A stretch of DNA of 64,000 bases, taken from Phenylobacterium sp. GTDB lineage: Bacteria > Pseudomonadota > Alphaproteobacteria > Caulobacterales > Caulobacteraceae. The number at the start of each line of letters is the position of its first letter. Position 1 is the first letter of the stretch. Shown here piece by piece: positions 10,815 through 18,640 of the stretch. The stretch is from positions 124,001 to 188,000 of the forward strand of contig JAGOQB010000002.1 of the NCBI GenBank assembly GCA_017991675.1, in the 5' to 3' direction. The notes below the pieces were generated by a model. That model did not search any database. It had not been told where the DNA came from and saw nothing but the letters and a program-made list of their open reading frames with translations. The translations under genes were made by a program, and so were the position numbers.

Positions 10815-11507
10815 CTAGAGCCGCCCGCGGGCGCTGGCCCAGAACAGCCGCAGGCGGGCCTCCAGATCGGAGGCTCGCCGCCCCTGCGCCCGGACCCGCG
10901 CCAAGGTCGCATGGGCGACGGCCGGGAACGCAGCCACCGACATCCCCTGCCCCGCCGCCAGCGCCTCGGCCAGCGCCGCGTGGGCGGCCTGCCCCTCCAT
11001 TCCAGCGGTGCCCATCAGCATGCCGATCGCCCAGGCCTCGCCCGCGCGCTCGGCACGGGCTAGGTCGGCTTTCGGATCCAGGATCAGCGCCACGGCGCGG
11101 GCGGCCCCGCCGGCCGAGCCCCGCGCCCATTCGAGCGCGTCGGCGAGGTTCATCGGCGCGGGATCCAGTTCGCGGTAGCGGGCGTCGATCATCGCCTCCA
11201 GCGGATCGCGCGGCAGGCCATGACGGCCGATGGCGGCGGCCAGCGCCTGGGCGGTCGGATGGTGGCGCACGGTCCGCCCCTCGAACACCTCGTCCAGCAC
11301 CTCGCGCCACCAAGTCAGCCGGATCTCGCCCATCAGGGCGTTGGAGGCGACCTTGGGCGCGCGGGCCAGCTCATAGTCGAAGGCGTAAATCGCCATGACG
11401 TCGGCGCGGGCGGCGGGGTCGGCGATCAAGCGGCTGGACAGCCAGCGCTCCGGGTCGAGGCGACGGGCCTGGTCGTCAAGATCGGCGGCGGGTTGGGTTT
11501 CGGACAT
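10815..11507 (-). CDS. Squalene/phytoene synthase family protein (NDUFAF6-like)
   Basis: This 230-residue protein belongs to the trans-isoprenyl diphosphate synthase fold. It is short, and the paired Asp-rich motifs of true squalene or phytoene synthases are not evident. It keeps family-like segments (DYELARAPKVASNALMGEIRLTWWREVLDE and MIDARYRELD). In this it resembles the mitochondrial complex I assembly factor NDUFAF6 more than carotenoid enzymes. The start MSETQP at 11507 was chosen; two codons upstream lies another possible start. In many alphaproteobacteria this gene sits beside secDF and an NDUFAF3-like gene, as here. A role in respiratory complex I assembly is an inference from that context. 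Confidence 0.8.
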   Translation of the reverse strand: MSETQPAADLDDQARRLDPERWLSSRLIADPAARADVMAIYAFDYELARAPKVASNALMGEIRLTWWREVLDEVFEGRTVRHHPTAQALAAAIGRHGLPRDPLEAMIDARYRELDPAPMNLADALEWARGSAGGAARAVALILDPKADLARAERAGEAWAIGMLMGTAGMEGQAAHAALAEALAAGQGMSVAAFPAVAHATLARVRAQGRRASDLEARLRLFWASARGRL

Positions 11508-11517
11508 CACACACAAG

Positions 11518-11548
11518 CAAAAGGCCCGCCGAGCGGGGCGGGCCTTCC
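11518..11548 (-). terminator. Rho-independent terminator
   Basis: On the minus strand GGCCCGCC-loop-GGCGGGCC forms a GC-rich stem of about eight pairs, followed by TTTTGCTTGT. It lies downstream of the PuuD-like gene and directly upstream of the phytoene-synthase-like start, so it should separate the two transcripts. Confidence 0.75.
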
Positions 11549-11573
11549 GATCCTAGACGTGTTCGGGGGCCCG

Positions 11574-11668
11574 GAGGTCGAAAACCGGTCAAGATCGGTC
11601 TTCGACCTCGGGATTCCCAAAAGGCGCATTTTCTGCGCCGAACCGGCGGCCACTTCGGCGGAAAATGC
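11574..11668. repeat. Two consecutive hairpins downstream of the PuuD-like gene
   Basis: GAGGTCGAA (11574-11582) pairs with TTCGACCTC (11601-11609), with a further short stem inside the loop. GCATTTTC (11626-11633) pairs with GAAAATGC (11661-11668), which reaches the stop codon of the PuuD-like gene. With the terminator at 11518-11548 this gives three stem-loops in about 150 bases. Function is unknown; a 3'-end stabiliser or a small RNA is possible. Confidence 0.5.
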
Positions 11669-12273
11669 TACCCGAAGATGGTCTGGTTCATGGTCATGGT
11701 GACCAGCATCGGCAACGACAACAGCGTGTTGGTGCGCGAGAACAGCATGGCCGCCTTGCCGGCCTTGGCCTTGGCGTCGGCGTCGCCGTCGACGAGGCCA
11801 AGGGCGATCTTCTGGTTCGGCCAGATGAAGACCCAGACGTTGAAGAACATGATCGTGGCCAGCCACATGCCGACGCCGATGAAGGTGTGCTGCGGCACGG
11901 AGAAGCCGTCCAGCGCGCCGAGGGTGAAGGCCTGGACCAGGTAGCCGCGGTTCCAGGCGAGGATGACGCCCATGATCCAGGTCGCGAGCGCCGCGTAGCG
12001 GAACCAGAACAGCGCCTCGGGCGCGATGTACTTGGAGACGGCGGGCTTCAGCTCCGCCGGAATGTCCGGCATTTTTCGGATCTGGACGAAGTTGAAGTAG
12101 TACAGCAGACCGATCCAGAGGATCCCGAAGAAGGTGTGCAGCCAGCGGAACACCGCCTGCCAGAATGTCTGGTCAGCCGAACCGTAGTGGCTCATGTAAC
12201 CCACGACCATGATCACGGCGAGCAGGAAGCTCACGATCATGGTGTTGCGGAAATTGGACAGCAGTCCCTGCAT
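11668..12273 (-). CDS. PuuD-like (urate hydroxylase N-terminal domain) membrane protein
   Basis: This 201-residue protein has five or more membrane segments and resembles the membrane domain of bacterial urate hydroxylase PuuD: FRWLHTFFGILWIGLLYYFNFVQ, YIAPEALFWFRYAALATWIMGV, and HTFIGVGMWLATIMFFNVWVFIWPNQK. Histidines in helices (WLHTF, QHTFIG) could bind haem or metal. Full PuuD carries a C-terminal cytochrome c domain with CxxCH; this protein ends before it and no CxxCH is seen. No other purine-degradation gene is near. It may therefore have a different role, such as a haem-binding membrane protein. The family call is good; the urate function is doubtful. Confidence 0.72.
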   Translation of the reverse strand: MQGLLSNFRNTMIVSFLLAVIMVVGYMSHYGSADQTFWQAVFRWLHTFFGILWIGLLYYFNFVQIRKMPDIPAELKPAVSKYIAPEALFWFRYAALATWIMGVILAWNRGYLVQAFTLGALDGFSVPQHTFIGVGMWLATIMFFNVWVFIWPNQKIALGLVDGDADAKAKAGKAAMLFSRTNTLLSLPMLVTMTMNQTIFG

Positions 12274-12358
12274 TGTCGATGCCCCTCATGTTTCCAGCCC
12301 TAAGGACCGGGTATAGGGCGCTTCGCGGCAGCCGAAAAGCCAAGCTTAGCCGGCGAAC

Positions 12359-12718
12359 CTAGACCGCGATCAGGGCGGCCGCGAGCTTGCGGCCTTCGGC
12401 GGTCAGGATGTTGTAGAGCCGGCAGGCGGCCGGAGTGTCCATGAATTCGAGGCCGATGCCGGCCCGCTGCAGGGCCTCGCGCACCGGCCGCGGCGGCAGG
12501 GCGTTGTGCACCCCCGCCCCCAGCAGCACAAACTCCACCTCGCCGCGGCCGGCGGCGATGATCTCGGCGAAGTGGTCGGGCGACAGCTCGCCCATCGTGC
12601 GGACCGGCCAGGCTCTGGCCTCGTCGCGCACGATCAGCAGGGAGCCCTCGTGGCGGCCGGTGGAGAGGCGGAAACCGCCGTCTCCGTAGGCGTCGATCTG
12701 GGGGGCGTCCCGGGCCAT
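12359..12718 (-). CDS. Mth938-like (DUF498/NDUFAF3) family protein
   Basis: This 119-residue soluble protein has the Mth938 fold signatures: IDAYGDGGFRL at the start, VEFVLLGAGVHNALPPRPVREALQRAGIGLEFMDTPAACRLYNILTAEGR through the middle and end. The human homologue NDUFAF3 is an assembly factor for respiratory complex I. Its gene lies seven bases after secF in the same direction, a linkage seen across alphaproteobacteria, and one gene away from the NDUFAF6-like gene. Function in the bacterium is inferred, perhaps in membrane-complex assembly coupled to insertion. Confidence 0.85.
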   Translation of the reverse strand: MARDAPQIDAYGDGGFRLSTGRHEGSLLIVRDEARAWPVRTMGELSPDHFAEIIAAGRGEVEFVLLGAGVHNALPPRPVREALQRAGIGLEFMDTPAACRLYNILTAEGRKLAAALIAV

Positions 12719-12725
12719 GGCGCGC

Positions 12726-13664
12726 CTAGCGGGCGGCCATGGGCTTGAGCGGCTCGGCCGGCTCGTCGCCGCGCTTCACGCCCCAGAGCAGGATGATCGG
12801 CAGGGCCACGTAGATCGACGAGTAGGTGCCGACGACGACGCCGAACACCATGGTCACGACCAGCGGCAGCAGCACCGGGCCGCCGAAGAACACCGCCCCA
12901 GACAGGGCCAGGATCGCCGTGGTGCCGGTGATCAGGGTCCGCGACAGACGCTCGTTCTCGGACTTGTTGATGATGTCGGCCAGCGGCGCGGTCTTGTACT
13001 TGCGCAGGTTCTCGCGGAGACGGTCGAAGGTGATGACCTTCTCGTTCATCGAGTAACCGATGACGGTCAGCAGCGCCGCGATCGAGGTCATCGAGAACTC
13101 GAGATGAGTCAGCGACAGCATGCCCAGCGTCAGCAGCACGTCGTGGAACACGCCCACCACGGCGCCGAGGCCGAACTGCAGCTGGAAGCGGAACCAGATG
13201 TAGAGCAGCATCAGCAGCACCGCGACGCCCAGGGCCATGAAGCCGCCGGTCATCAGTTCGCCCGAGACCTTCGGCCCCACGACTTCGACCTTCTTGAAGG
13301 TGATGCCCGGGAAGGTCTTGGTCAGCTCGGTCTTGATGGCCTCAGCGCCGTCGACGGGATTGACGCCCTCGGCGGTGCGGAAGCGCAGCATAGCGCTGTT
13401 GGGCGAGCCCATCTGCTGGACCTGGGCGTCTTCGCCGCCGACCCGCATCATGGTCTGGCGCAGCTTGCCGATGTCGGCCGGGCCCGGGGTCTGCACCTCG
13501 ATCATCGACCCACCGATGAAGTCGATGCCCAGGTTCAGGCCCTTGGTGAAGAACGACACGCCCGAGAGCGCGATGAGGATCGCCGAAAAGATCGCCGCAT
13601 AGGGCGCAAGACGCACGAAGTTGAAGTGGAACTCGCGCGGCAGGAGACGGATCAGAGGCCACAT
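12726..13664 (-). CDS. secF: SecF, protein translocase subunit
   Basis: This 312-residue inner-membrane protein works with SecD and YajC to drive late steps of protein export using the proton gradient. It has six membrane segments and a periplasmic domain after the first. The segment GLNLGIDFIGGSMIEV and the C-terminal region SMNEKVITFDRLRENLRKY with RTLITGTTAILAL are diagnostic. The ATG at 13664 gives MWPLIRLLPREFHFNFVR, a normal SecF beginning; an open frame upstream runs into the secD stop and is rejected. It follows secD by eleven bases in one operon with yajC. Confidence 0.96.
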   Translation of the reverse strand: MWPLIRLLPREFHFNFVRLAPYAAIFSAILIALSGVSFFTKGLNLGIDFIGGSMIEVQTPGPADIGKLRQTMMRVGGEDAQVQQMGSPNSAMLRFRTAEGVNPVDGAEAIKTELTKTFPGITFKKVEVVGPKVSGELMTGGFMALGVAVLLMLLYIWFRFQLQFGLGAVVGVFHDVLLTLGMLSLTHLEFSMTSIAALLTVIGYSMNEKVITFDRLRENLRKYKTAPLADIINKSENERLSRTLITGTTAILALSGAVFFGGPVLLPLVVTMVFGVVVGTYSSIYVALPIILLWGVKRGDEPAEPLKPMAAR

Positions 13665-13675
13665 GTTCTCGAATC

Positions 13676-15277
13676 CTAGACGATCGGCAGCGCCTTCGGC
13701 CGGGTGGCGCGGAACCACAGACCGATAAGCACTTGGGTGATGACGACGGCGGTGAACACCGAGGTGATGACCCCGATGAGCAGCGTCCAGGCGAAGCCGC
13801 GGATCGGGCCGGAGCCGAACTGGAACATGATCAGCGCGGAGATGGCGCTGGTGATGTTGGCGTCCATGATCGAGACCAGGGCCAGCGAATAGCCGTGCTC
13901 CAGGGCTGCGATCGGCGACCTGCCGGCATGGGCCTCGTCCCGTATCCGTTCATAGATCAGCACGTTGGCGTCGACCGCCACGGCCAGGGTCAGGATCAGG
14001 CCGGCGATGCCGGGGAAGGTCAGCGTCGCCTGAGTGAACGACATGATCCCCAGGATCAGCAGCACGTTGACGATCAGGGCGATCGCCGAGAACACGCCGA
14101 ACAGGCCATAGGCCAGGATGATGAAGACGATGATCGCCACGCCGCCGATGGCCAGCGAGATGATCCCCGCCTTCACGGCGTCGGCCCCGAGCTCGGCGCC
14201 GACGGTCGATTGCTGCTCGACCTTCAGCGGCGCCGGCAGGGCGCCGGCGCGCAGCAGAATCGCCAGGTCGTTGGCGCTCTGCGGGGTGAAGCTGCCGCTG
14301 ATCTGGCCGTTGCCGCCGGTGATCGCGCTCTGGATCACCGGAGCGGAGATCACCTTGCCGTCGAGGACGATGGCGAAGCGCTTGCCGAGGTTCTGAGAGG
14401 TCGCATCGGCGAAGCGGCGCGCGCCCTGGCCGTTGAAGCGGAACGACACGACGGCCTCGCCGCTCTGCTGGTCGAACTGCTGCTGGGCGTCGGTCAGCAT
14501 CTCGCCGGTGACCAGCGCGCGCTTCTTCAGGACGTACGACTGCGAGAAGCCGTCGTCGGCCGGATAGACCTGGGAGCCCGGAGGCACCCGGCCGGCGGCC
14601 ATGTCTTCCGGCGTGACGCTGTCGTCGACCATCTGGAAGGTCAGCTTGGCGGTCTGGCCGATGACGTCGCGCAGGCGCTGCGGATCGCTTTCGCCCGGCG
14701 CCTGGACCACGATCCGGTTGACGCCCTGGCGGACGATGGTCGGTTCCTTGGTGCCCAGTTCGTCGATCCGGCGGCGCAGGATCTCGATCGACTGGTCGAC
14801 CGCGCGGCCCGCCTCGGCGTTCATCGCGTCCTGCGACAGCGACAGGACGATGCGCCCGCCGCCGGCCGAGGAGACCGAGATGCCGCTGCCGCCCGGCGTC
14901 GCGGCGCTGGCCGCGGCCACCGTGCTGCGCAGCTTGTTGACCGCGGTGTTCGCCTGGGCCGGATCGTTGATCAGGACGCTGACCTGATCATTGACCAGGC
15001 GCAGCTCGGCGAACTGGATATTGGCCTCGCGCAGCTGGGTGCGCACGTCTTCCAGCAGGTTGGTGAGACGCTCCTGCTTGAGCGCGGCGGTGTCCACTTC
15101 CAGCAGGAGGTGCGAGCCCCCCTGCAGGTCCAGGCCGAGATTGAGGGTCTGCTTGGGCATGAAGCCCGGCAGGCTGTCGCGCACATCGGCGGGCAGCAGG
15201 TTCGGCAGGGTGAACACCACGCCGAAGATCGCCGCGAAAACCACGGCGATCACCTTCCAGCGCGAGAGATTGATCAT
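13676..15277 (-). CDS. secD: SecD, protein translocase subunit
   Basis: This 533-residue protein is the large partner of SecF. The first membrane segment is followed by LNLGLDLQGGSHLLLEVD, the hallmark of SecD. A long periplasmic P1 head domain follows, then five membrane segments ending with FPGIAGLILTLAVAVDANVLIYERIRDE, which holds the Asp residue used in proton coupling. Length is normal for alphaproteobacteria. It starts 15 bases after yajC and is followed closely by secF, so the three form one operon. Confidence 0.97.
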   Translation of the reverse strand: MINLSRWKVIAVVFAAIFGVVFTLPNLLPADVRDSLPGFMPKQTLNLGLDLQGGSHLLLEVDTAALKQERLTNLLEDVRTQLREANIQFAELRLVNDQVSVLINDPAQANTAVNKLRSTVAAASAATPGGSGISVSSAGGGRIVLSLSQDAMNAEAGRAVDQSIEILRRRIDELGTKEPTIVRQGVNRIVVQAPGESDPQRLRDVIGQTAKLTFQMVDDSVTPEDMAAGRVPPGSQVYPADDGFSQSYVLKKRALVTGEMLTDAQQQFDQQSGEAVVSFRFNGQGARRFADATSQNLGKRFAIVLDGKVISAPVIQSAITGGNGQISGSFTPQSANDLAILLRAGALPAPLKVEQQSTVGAELGADAVKAGIISLAIGGVAIIVFIILAYGLFGVFSAIALIVNVLLILGIMSFTQATLTFPGIAGLILTLAVAVDANVLIYERIRDEAHAGRSPIAALEHGYSLALVSIMDANITSAISALIMFQFGSGPIRGFAWTLLIGVITSVFTAVVITQVLIGLWFRATRPKALPIV

Positions 15278-15292
15278 GTGTACGTCGAGCCC

Positions 15293-15643
15293 TTAGGCCT
15301 TGGAGTCGTTGGCGGGGGCCGGTTCGCCGCGCACGCGGACCTCGGCGATCATGCCCTTCACGACCTTGATCGTGACGCCTTGGGCGATTTCGAGGCCGAT
15401 TTCCTTGTCCTCGACCCGCACCACCTTGCCGATCACGCCCGAGTTCAGCACGACGGTGTCGTTGCGCTTCAGGTTGGTGACCATCTGCTGGTGCTGTTTC
15501 ATCCGGCGCTGCTGCGGCCGGATCATCAGAAAGTAGAAGAGAACGACCAGGCCAACCAGCGGCAGGAACTGGATCAGCATATCCTGCGGGCCGCCCGTGG
15601 GGGCGCCGGCGGCGGTCTGGGCGAAGGCGGGCGTGGCGAACAT
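15293..15643 (-). CDS. yajC: YajC, preprotein translocase accessory subunit
   Basis: This 116-residue protein has a single membrane segment (LIQFLPLVGLVVLFYFLMIRPQQRRMKQHQQMV), typical for YajC, then a small conserved cytosolic domain with VLNSGVIGKVVRVEDKEIGLEIAQGVTIKVVKG. It belongs to the SecD-SecF-YajC complex that assists the Sec translocon and YidC. It is first in the operon. The start is ATG 15643; the 116-base gap to the divergent DUF815 gene should hold both promoters. Confidence 0.95.
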   Translation of the reverse strand: MFATPAFAQTAAGAPTGGPQDMLIQFLPLVGLVVLFYFLMIRPQQRRMKQHQQMVTNLKRNDTVVLNSGVIGKVVRVEDKEIGLEIAQGVTIKVVKGMIAEVRVRGEPAPANDSKA

Positions 15644-15759
15644 GGCGCTCCGAAGCTCAATAATCGGGCGCGTTGCGGCCCGGTTTTTCAGGTCGGCGGA
15701 AGCTATGCGCTGCGTCTTCGTTTTGCAATGGAAGCGCCGTGCGGCTAAGCACCTTCGCC

Positions 15760-16599
15760 ATGGAAGACGCGTTGAAGCCTGTTCTCGTCCGCATCGCCGA
15801 AGCCCTTGAGCGACTGGCTCCGCCCGCCAAGGTAGCGCCCTCGTTCGACGGTTCGCGCCTGTTCCGCCACGATCCTGTGACCGGGGCCTTCCATCCCGCG
15901 CCGGACTATCCGCTGCCGCTCGATTCCCTGCTGGGTATCGAACGGCAGAAGGACCGGTTCCTCGAGAACCTGCAGCGCTTCGCCAAGGGCCTGCCGAGCA
16001 ACCATGTGCTGTTGTGGGGCGTGCGCGGGACCGGCAAGAGCTCGATCTCCAAGGCCGCTTTCATGCAGGTGTCGCAGGACGCCCCTGACCTGAAGCTGGT
16101 CGACGTCGACCGCGACCAGGTCACCGAGCTGCCGTCGCTGTTCGACGAGCTGCGCGGCCGGTCTGAACGCTTCGTGGTGCTGTGCGACGATCTCTCGTTC
16201 GAGGAAGGCGCGGCCGCGGCCAAGGCCCTGAAGTCGGCGCTGGAAGGCGGCGTCTCCGGCCCGCCGAGCAATGTGCTGTTCGTGGCCACCTCGAACCGCC
16301 GCCACCTGATGCCGCGGACGAACACCGAGGACCGCGGCCTGGTCGCCTCGGCCGAGGACGCCGAGGAAGAGATCAGCGTCTCCGACCGCTTCGGCCTGTG
16401 GATCGGCTTCCCGCCGATGGACCAAGCGACCTATCTGGCCGCGATCAACGCCTATGCCGAGCGCTACGGGCTGACCGATCCGGAGCTCGACCGCCGGGCC
16501 CTGCAATGGGCGCAGCTGCGCGGCTCGCGCTCCGGCCGCGTGGCCTATCAGTTCATCCGCGACCTGGCCGGCGAGCAGGGCAGGCACCTGCCGCTGTAG
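15760..16599 (+). CDS. DUF815 AAA+ ATPase
   Basis: This 279-residue protein is a DUF815 ATP-binding protein. The segment LLGIERQKDRFLENLQRFAKGLPSNHVLLWGVRGTGKSS carries the Walker A motif (G87-VRGTGKSS). Walker B is VVLCDDLSFEEG (D143, D144), followed by a sensor region VLFVATSNRRHLMPR. The ATG at 15760 gives MEDALKPVLVRIAEALERLAPP, matching family members; codons further upstream overlap the promoter gap with yajC. The family is widespread and its biochemical role is unknown. Its place between yajC and dipM is conserved in this class. Confidence 0.88.
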   Translation: MEDALKPVLVRIAEALERLAPPAKVAPSFDGSRLFRHDPVTGAFHPAPDYPLPLDSLLGIERQKDRFLENLQRFAKGLPSNHVLLWGVRGTGKSSISKAAFMQVSQDAPDLKLVDVDRDQVTELPSLFDELRGRSERFVVLCDDLSFEEGAAAAKALKSALEGGVSGPPSNVLFVATSNRRHLMPRTNTEDRGLVASAEDAEEEISVSDRFGLWIGFPPMDQATYLAAINAYAERYGLTDPELDRRALQWAQLRGSRSGRVAYQFIRDLAGEQGRHLPL

Positions 16600-16610
16600 G
16601 CTTTGAGGAT

Positions 16611-16719
16611 GCTCCCCCTCTGGGGGAGCTGTCAGCCGAAGGGCTGACTGAGGGGGACTTCCGAGTCGGCAGGCCCCCTCCGTCGCGCTGCGCGCGCCAC
16701 CTCCCCCAGCGGGGGAGGA
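16611..16719. repeat. Intergenic repeat with terminal inverted GC-rich arms
   Basis: The element starts with GCTCCCCCTCTGGGGGAGC and ends with CTCCCCCAGCGGGGGAGG, and contains CAGCCGAAGGGCTG and CCGTCGCGCTGCGCGCG. Each end can fold on itself and the two ends can also pair with each other. It fills the gap between converging DUF815 and dipM genes, where it could terminate both. Its layout is that of dispersed palindromic repeats common in Caulobacteraceae; the copy number cannot be known from this window. Confidence 0.75.
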
Positions 16720-16731
16720 TTTGATCTCGAC

Positions 16732-18546
16732 CTACTTCGGCAGCACCAGCTTGGGATCGATCGGGCGCGCGCGTTCCTGCGGCGTCGGGGCGTAGCGGAC
16801 CTCGAAGTGCAGCTGCGGCTCGGAGACGCCGCCGGTCGAGCCGACCTGGCCGACCTGCTGCCCCTGCACGACCTTCTGCTGCATCTTCACATCGACGCGG
16901 GCCAGGTGGCCGTAGGCGGTGACCCAGCCGTCGGTGTGCTTGATCAGCACCAGATTGCCGAAGCCCGGCACCTGGTCCCCCGCATAGACGACGTCGCCGG
17001 CCGCGGCGGCGCGGACCGTCTCACCCTGCGGCGAGCGGATGTTGACGCCGTCGTTGCGCTGGCCGGTGCCCTTGGGCCCGTAGTCCGAAACGATGTCGCC
17101 GCGGACCGGCCACACGAAGCGGCCGCGCCCGAAGCTGGAGATCTGGGCGTCGGTCGGCGTGCCGCTGGTCGGGGCCGGCGAACTCGGCGTCGGAGCCGGA
17201 GTCGAAGGCTTCGGCGGCGGCGGCGCAGGGCGTACGGGCGCCGGCGTAGGCTTAGGCGCAGGCGTCACCGGCGGCTGATAGGGCGGCGGGGGCGTGACTG
17301 GCGGCGGGGTGTACGCCGGCGGCGGCGTGTAAGGCGGCGGGGTCGGGGTCGGAGCCGGCGCCGGGCGCGGCGCGGCGACCTCCTCGCGGATCGGGCCGCG
17401 GTCGCGATAGCCCGACGGCAGGATCACCTGGCGGCCGGCCTTGATGGCCGCGCCGACCCGCAGGCCGTTGGCCTCGGCCAGCGCCTTCTGGGTGACGCCG
17501 AAGCGGCGGGCGATCAGGGCCATGGTGTCGCCCTGCCCGGCCACATAGGCCTTGGCCTTGGTCGCCGGGCCCTTGAGCACCTGACCCGGCTGCAGCGCAT
17601 AGGGCGCCTTCAGCTTGTTGTCGTCGGCCAGGTCCTTGCGGGTGGTGTCGAGGCTGCGGGCGATGGCGTCGAGGTTGTCGCCCTTCTTGACCGTATAGGT
17701 CTTCGGCTTGCCGGCGGTGTCCACCACCTTGCCGGTGACGCGCATGCGCACCGTGGTCGCCGGCGCCTCGACGACGGGCGGCGGCGGCGAGACCCGCGGC
17801 GGGGTGTAGGGCGGCGTATAGGGCGGGGTCGCGGCGGGCGGCGGCGGCTCATAGCCGCTGGACGCCACCGGGACCTGGGTGCGGACGACGGTCGGGCCCC
17901 TGTCCTTGTAGCCGTCCGGCAGGATCAGGCGCTGGCCGGGCGACAGCGGCGCGTCGATGTCGCGCTCGTTGGCCTCGGCGATCGCCGCGGCGGTGACGCT
18001 GAAGCGGCGGGAGATCGCGAACAGAGTGTCGCCGGATTCGATCACATAGGCCTTGCTGTTGGCCGTGCGCGGACCTTTCAGCACCTGGCCGGGACGCAGG
18101 GCGTAAGGCGCCTTGAGATCGTTGTCCTCGGCCAGCTGCTTGCGATCGGTGCCGAGCGTGCGGGCGATGGCGTCGAGGTTGTCGCCCTTCTTGACCGTGT
18201 AGTCCTTGGCCGGGCCGGCGGTGTCGACCACCCGGCCGGCGACCGTCGTGCGGGTCACGGTCTGCATGACCGGCGGCGCCGGCGGCAGGGCCTGGGTCGT
18301 GGGCGGCGGCGAGGCCGGCGCCGGCTGGATGCTGGGCAGCGGCGTGGACGAGACCGGCGGCGTGGGCCGCGCCTCGGGCGCCGGCTCGGACGGACGCACG
18401 ACCGGCGGCGGCGCAGGCGTCGGCTGACTCGGCGCCGGATTGGGCCTGGTCGGGAAATTCGGGCGCACGGGCTCGACCGTGGTGCAGGCGGTCAGCGCCG
18501 TGCCGGCCAGAAGGAACAAAACCGTACGCGAGAGGGAAAGCGTCAT
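16732..18546 (-). CDS. dipM: DipM-like division lipoprotein: four LysM plus degenerate LytM domain
   Basis: This 604-residue protein matches Caulobacter DipM in length and domain order. Order: lipoprotein signal with lipobox LTAC (C21), Pro-rich linker, LysM pairs at about 116-159/167-210 and 284-327/334-377, a second long Pro-rich linker, and an M23/LytM domain at about 474-604. In the LytM domain the first metal ligands are lost: N498 and N502 replace the usual His and Asp, while H547 and H580 remain. It is therefore probably not a peptidase but an activator of septal amidases, like NlpD and DipM. The start at 18546 follows GGAG with good spacing; six residues upstream lies another ATG. A CtrA-like box lies about 50 bases upstream. 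Confidence 0.9.
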   Translation of the reverse strand: MTLSLSRTVLFLLAGTALTACTTVEPVRPNFPTRPNPAPSQPTPAPPPVVRPSEPAPEARPTPPVSSTPLPSIQPAPASPPPTTQALPPAPPVMQTVTRTTVAGRVVDTAGPAKDYTVKKGDNLDAIARTLGTDRKQLAEDNDLKAPYALRPGQVLKGPRTANSKAYVIESGDTLFAISRRFSVTAAAIAEANERDIDAPLSPGQRLILPDGYKDRGPTVVRTQVPVASSGYEPPPPAATPPYTPPYTPPRVSPPPPVVEAPATTVRMRVTGKVVDTAGKPKTYTVKKGDNLDAIARSLDTTRKDLADDNKLKAPYALQPGQVLKGPATKAKAYVAGQGDTMALIARRFGVTQKALAEANGLRVGAAIKAGRQVILPSGYRDRGPIREEVAAPRPAPAPTPTPPPYTPPPAYTPPPVTPPPPYQPPVTPAPKPTPAPVRPAPPPPKPSTPAPTPSSPAPTSGTPTDAQISSFGRGRFVWPVRGDIVSDYGPKGTGQRNDGVNIRSPQGETVRAAAAGDVVYAGDQVPGFGNLVLIKHTDGWVTAYGHLARVDVKMQQKVVQGQQVGQVGSTGGVSEPQLHFEVRYAPTPQERARPIDPKLVLPK

Positions 18547-18592
18547 CGCCGCTCCGGAGAACATTGGATCGGAATCAGTCGAGGCGTCAGAG

Positions 18593-18607
18593 TTAATGAT
18601 GGGTTAC
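18593..18607 (-). promoter_or_regulatory. Candidate CtrA box upstream of dipM
   Basis: TTAA-TGATGGG-TTAC resembles the CtrA consensus TTAA-N7-TTAA with one mismatch in the second half-site. It is 47-61 bases before the dipM start. A CcrM methylation site GAATC lies at 18572-18576 between box and gene. Both are typical of cell-cycle-regulated Caulobacter promoters. Binding is inferred. Confidence 0.45.
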
Positions 18608-18640
18608 GGCCGACGCCCAGACCACCCAATTAGTCGTACC

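Noticed and set aside
13733-15748. A 671-codon open frame antisense to secD and yajC
   Set aside because: It spans two well-supported genes on the other strand and has the Asp/Gly/Arg-rich composition of a shadow frame.
16807-18633. A 608-codon Arg-rich frame opposite dipM
   Set aside because: The Arg/Gly repeats are the complement of the Pro/Ala linkers in DipM, not a separate protein.
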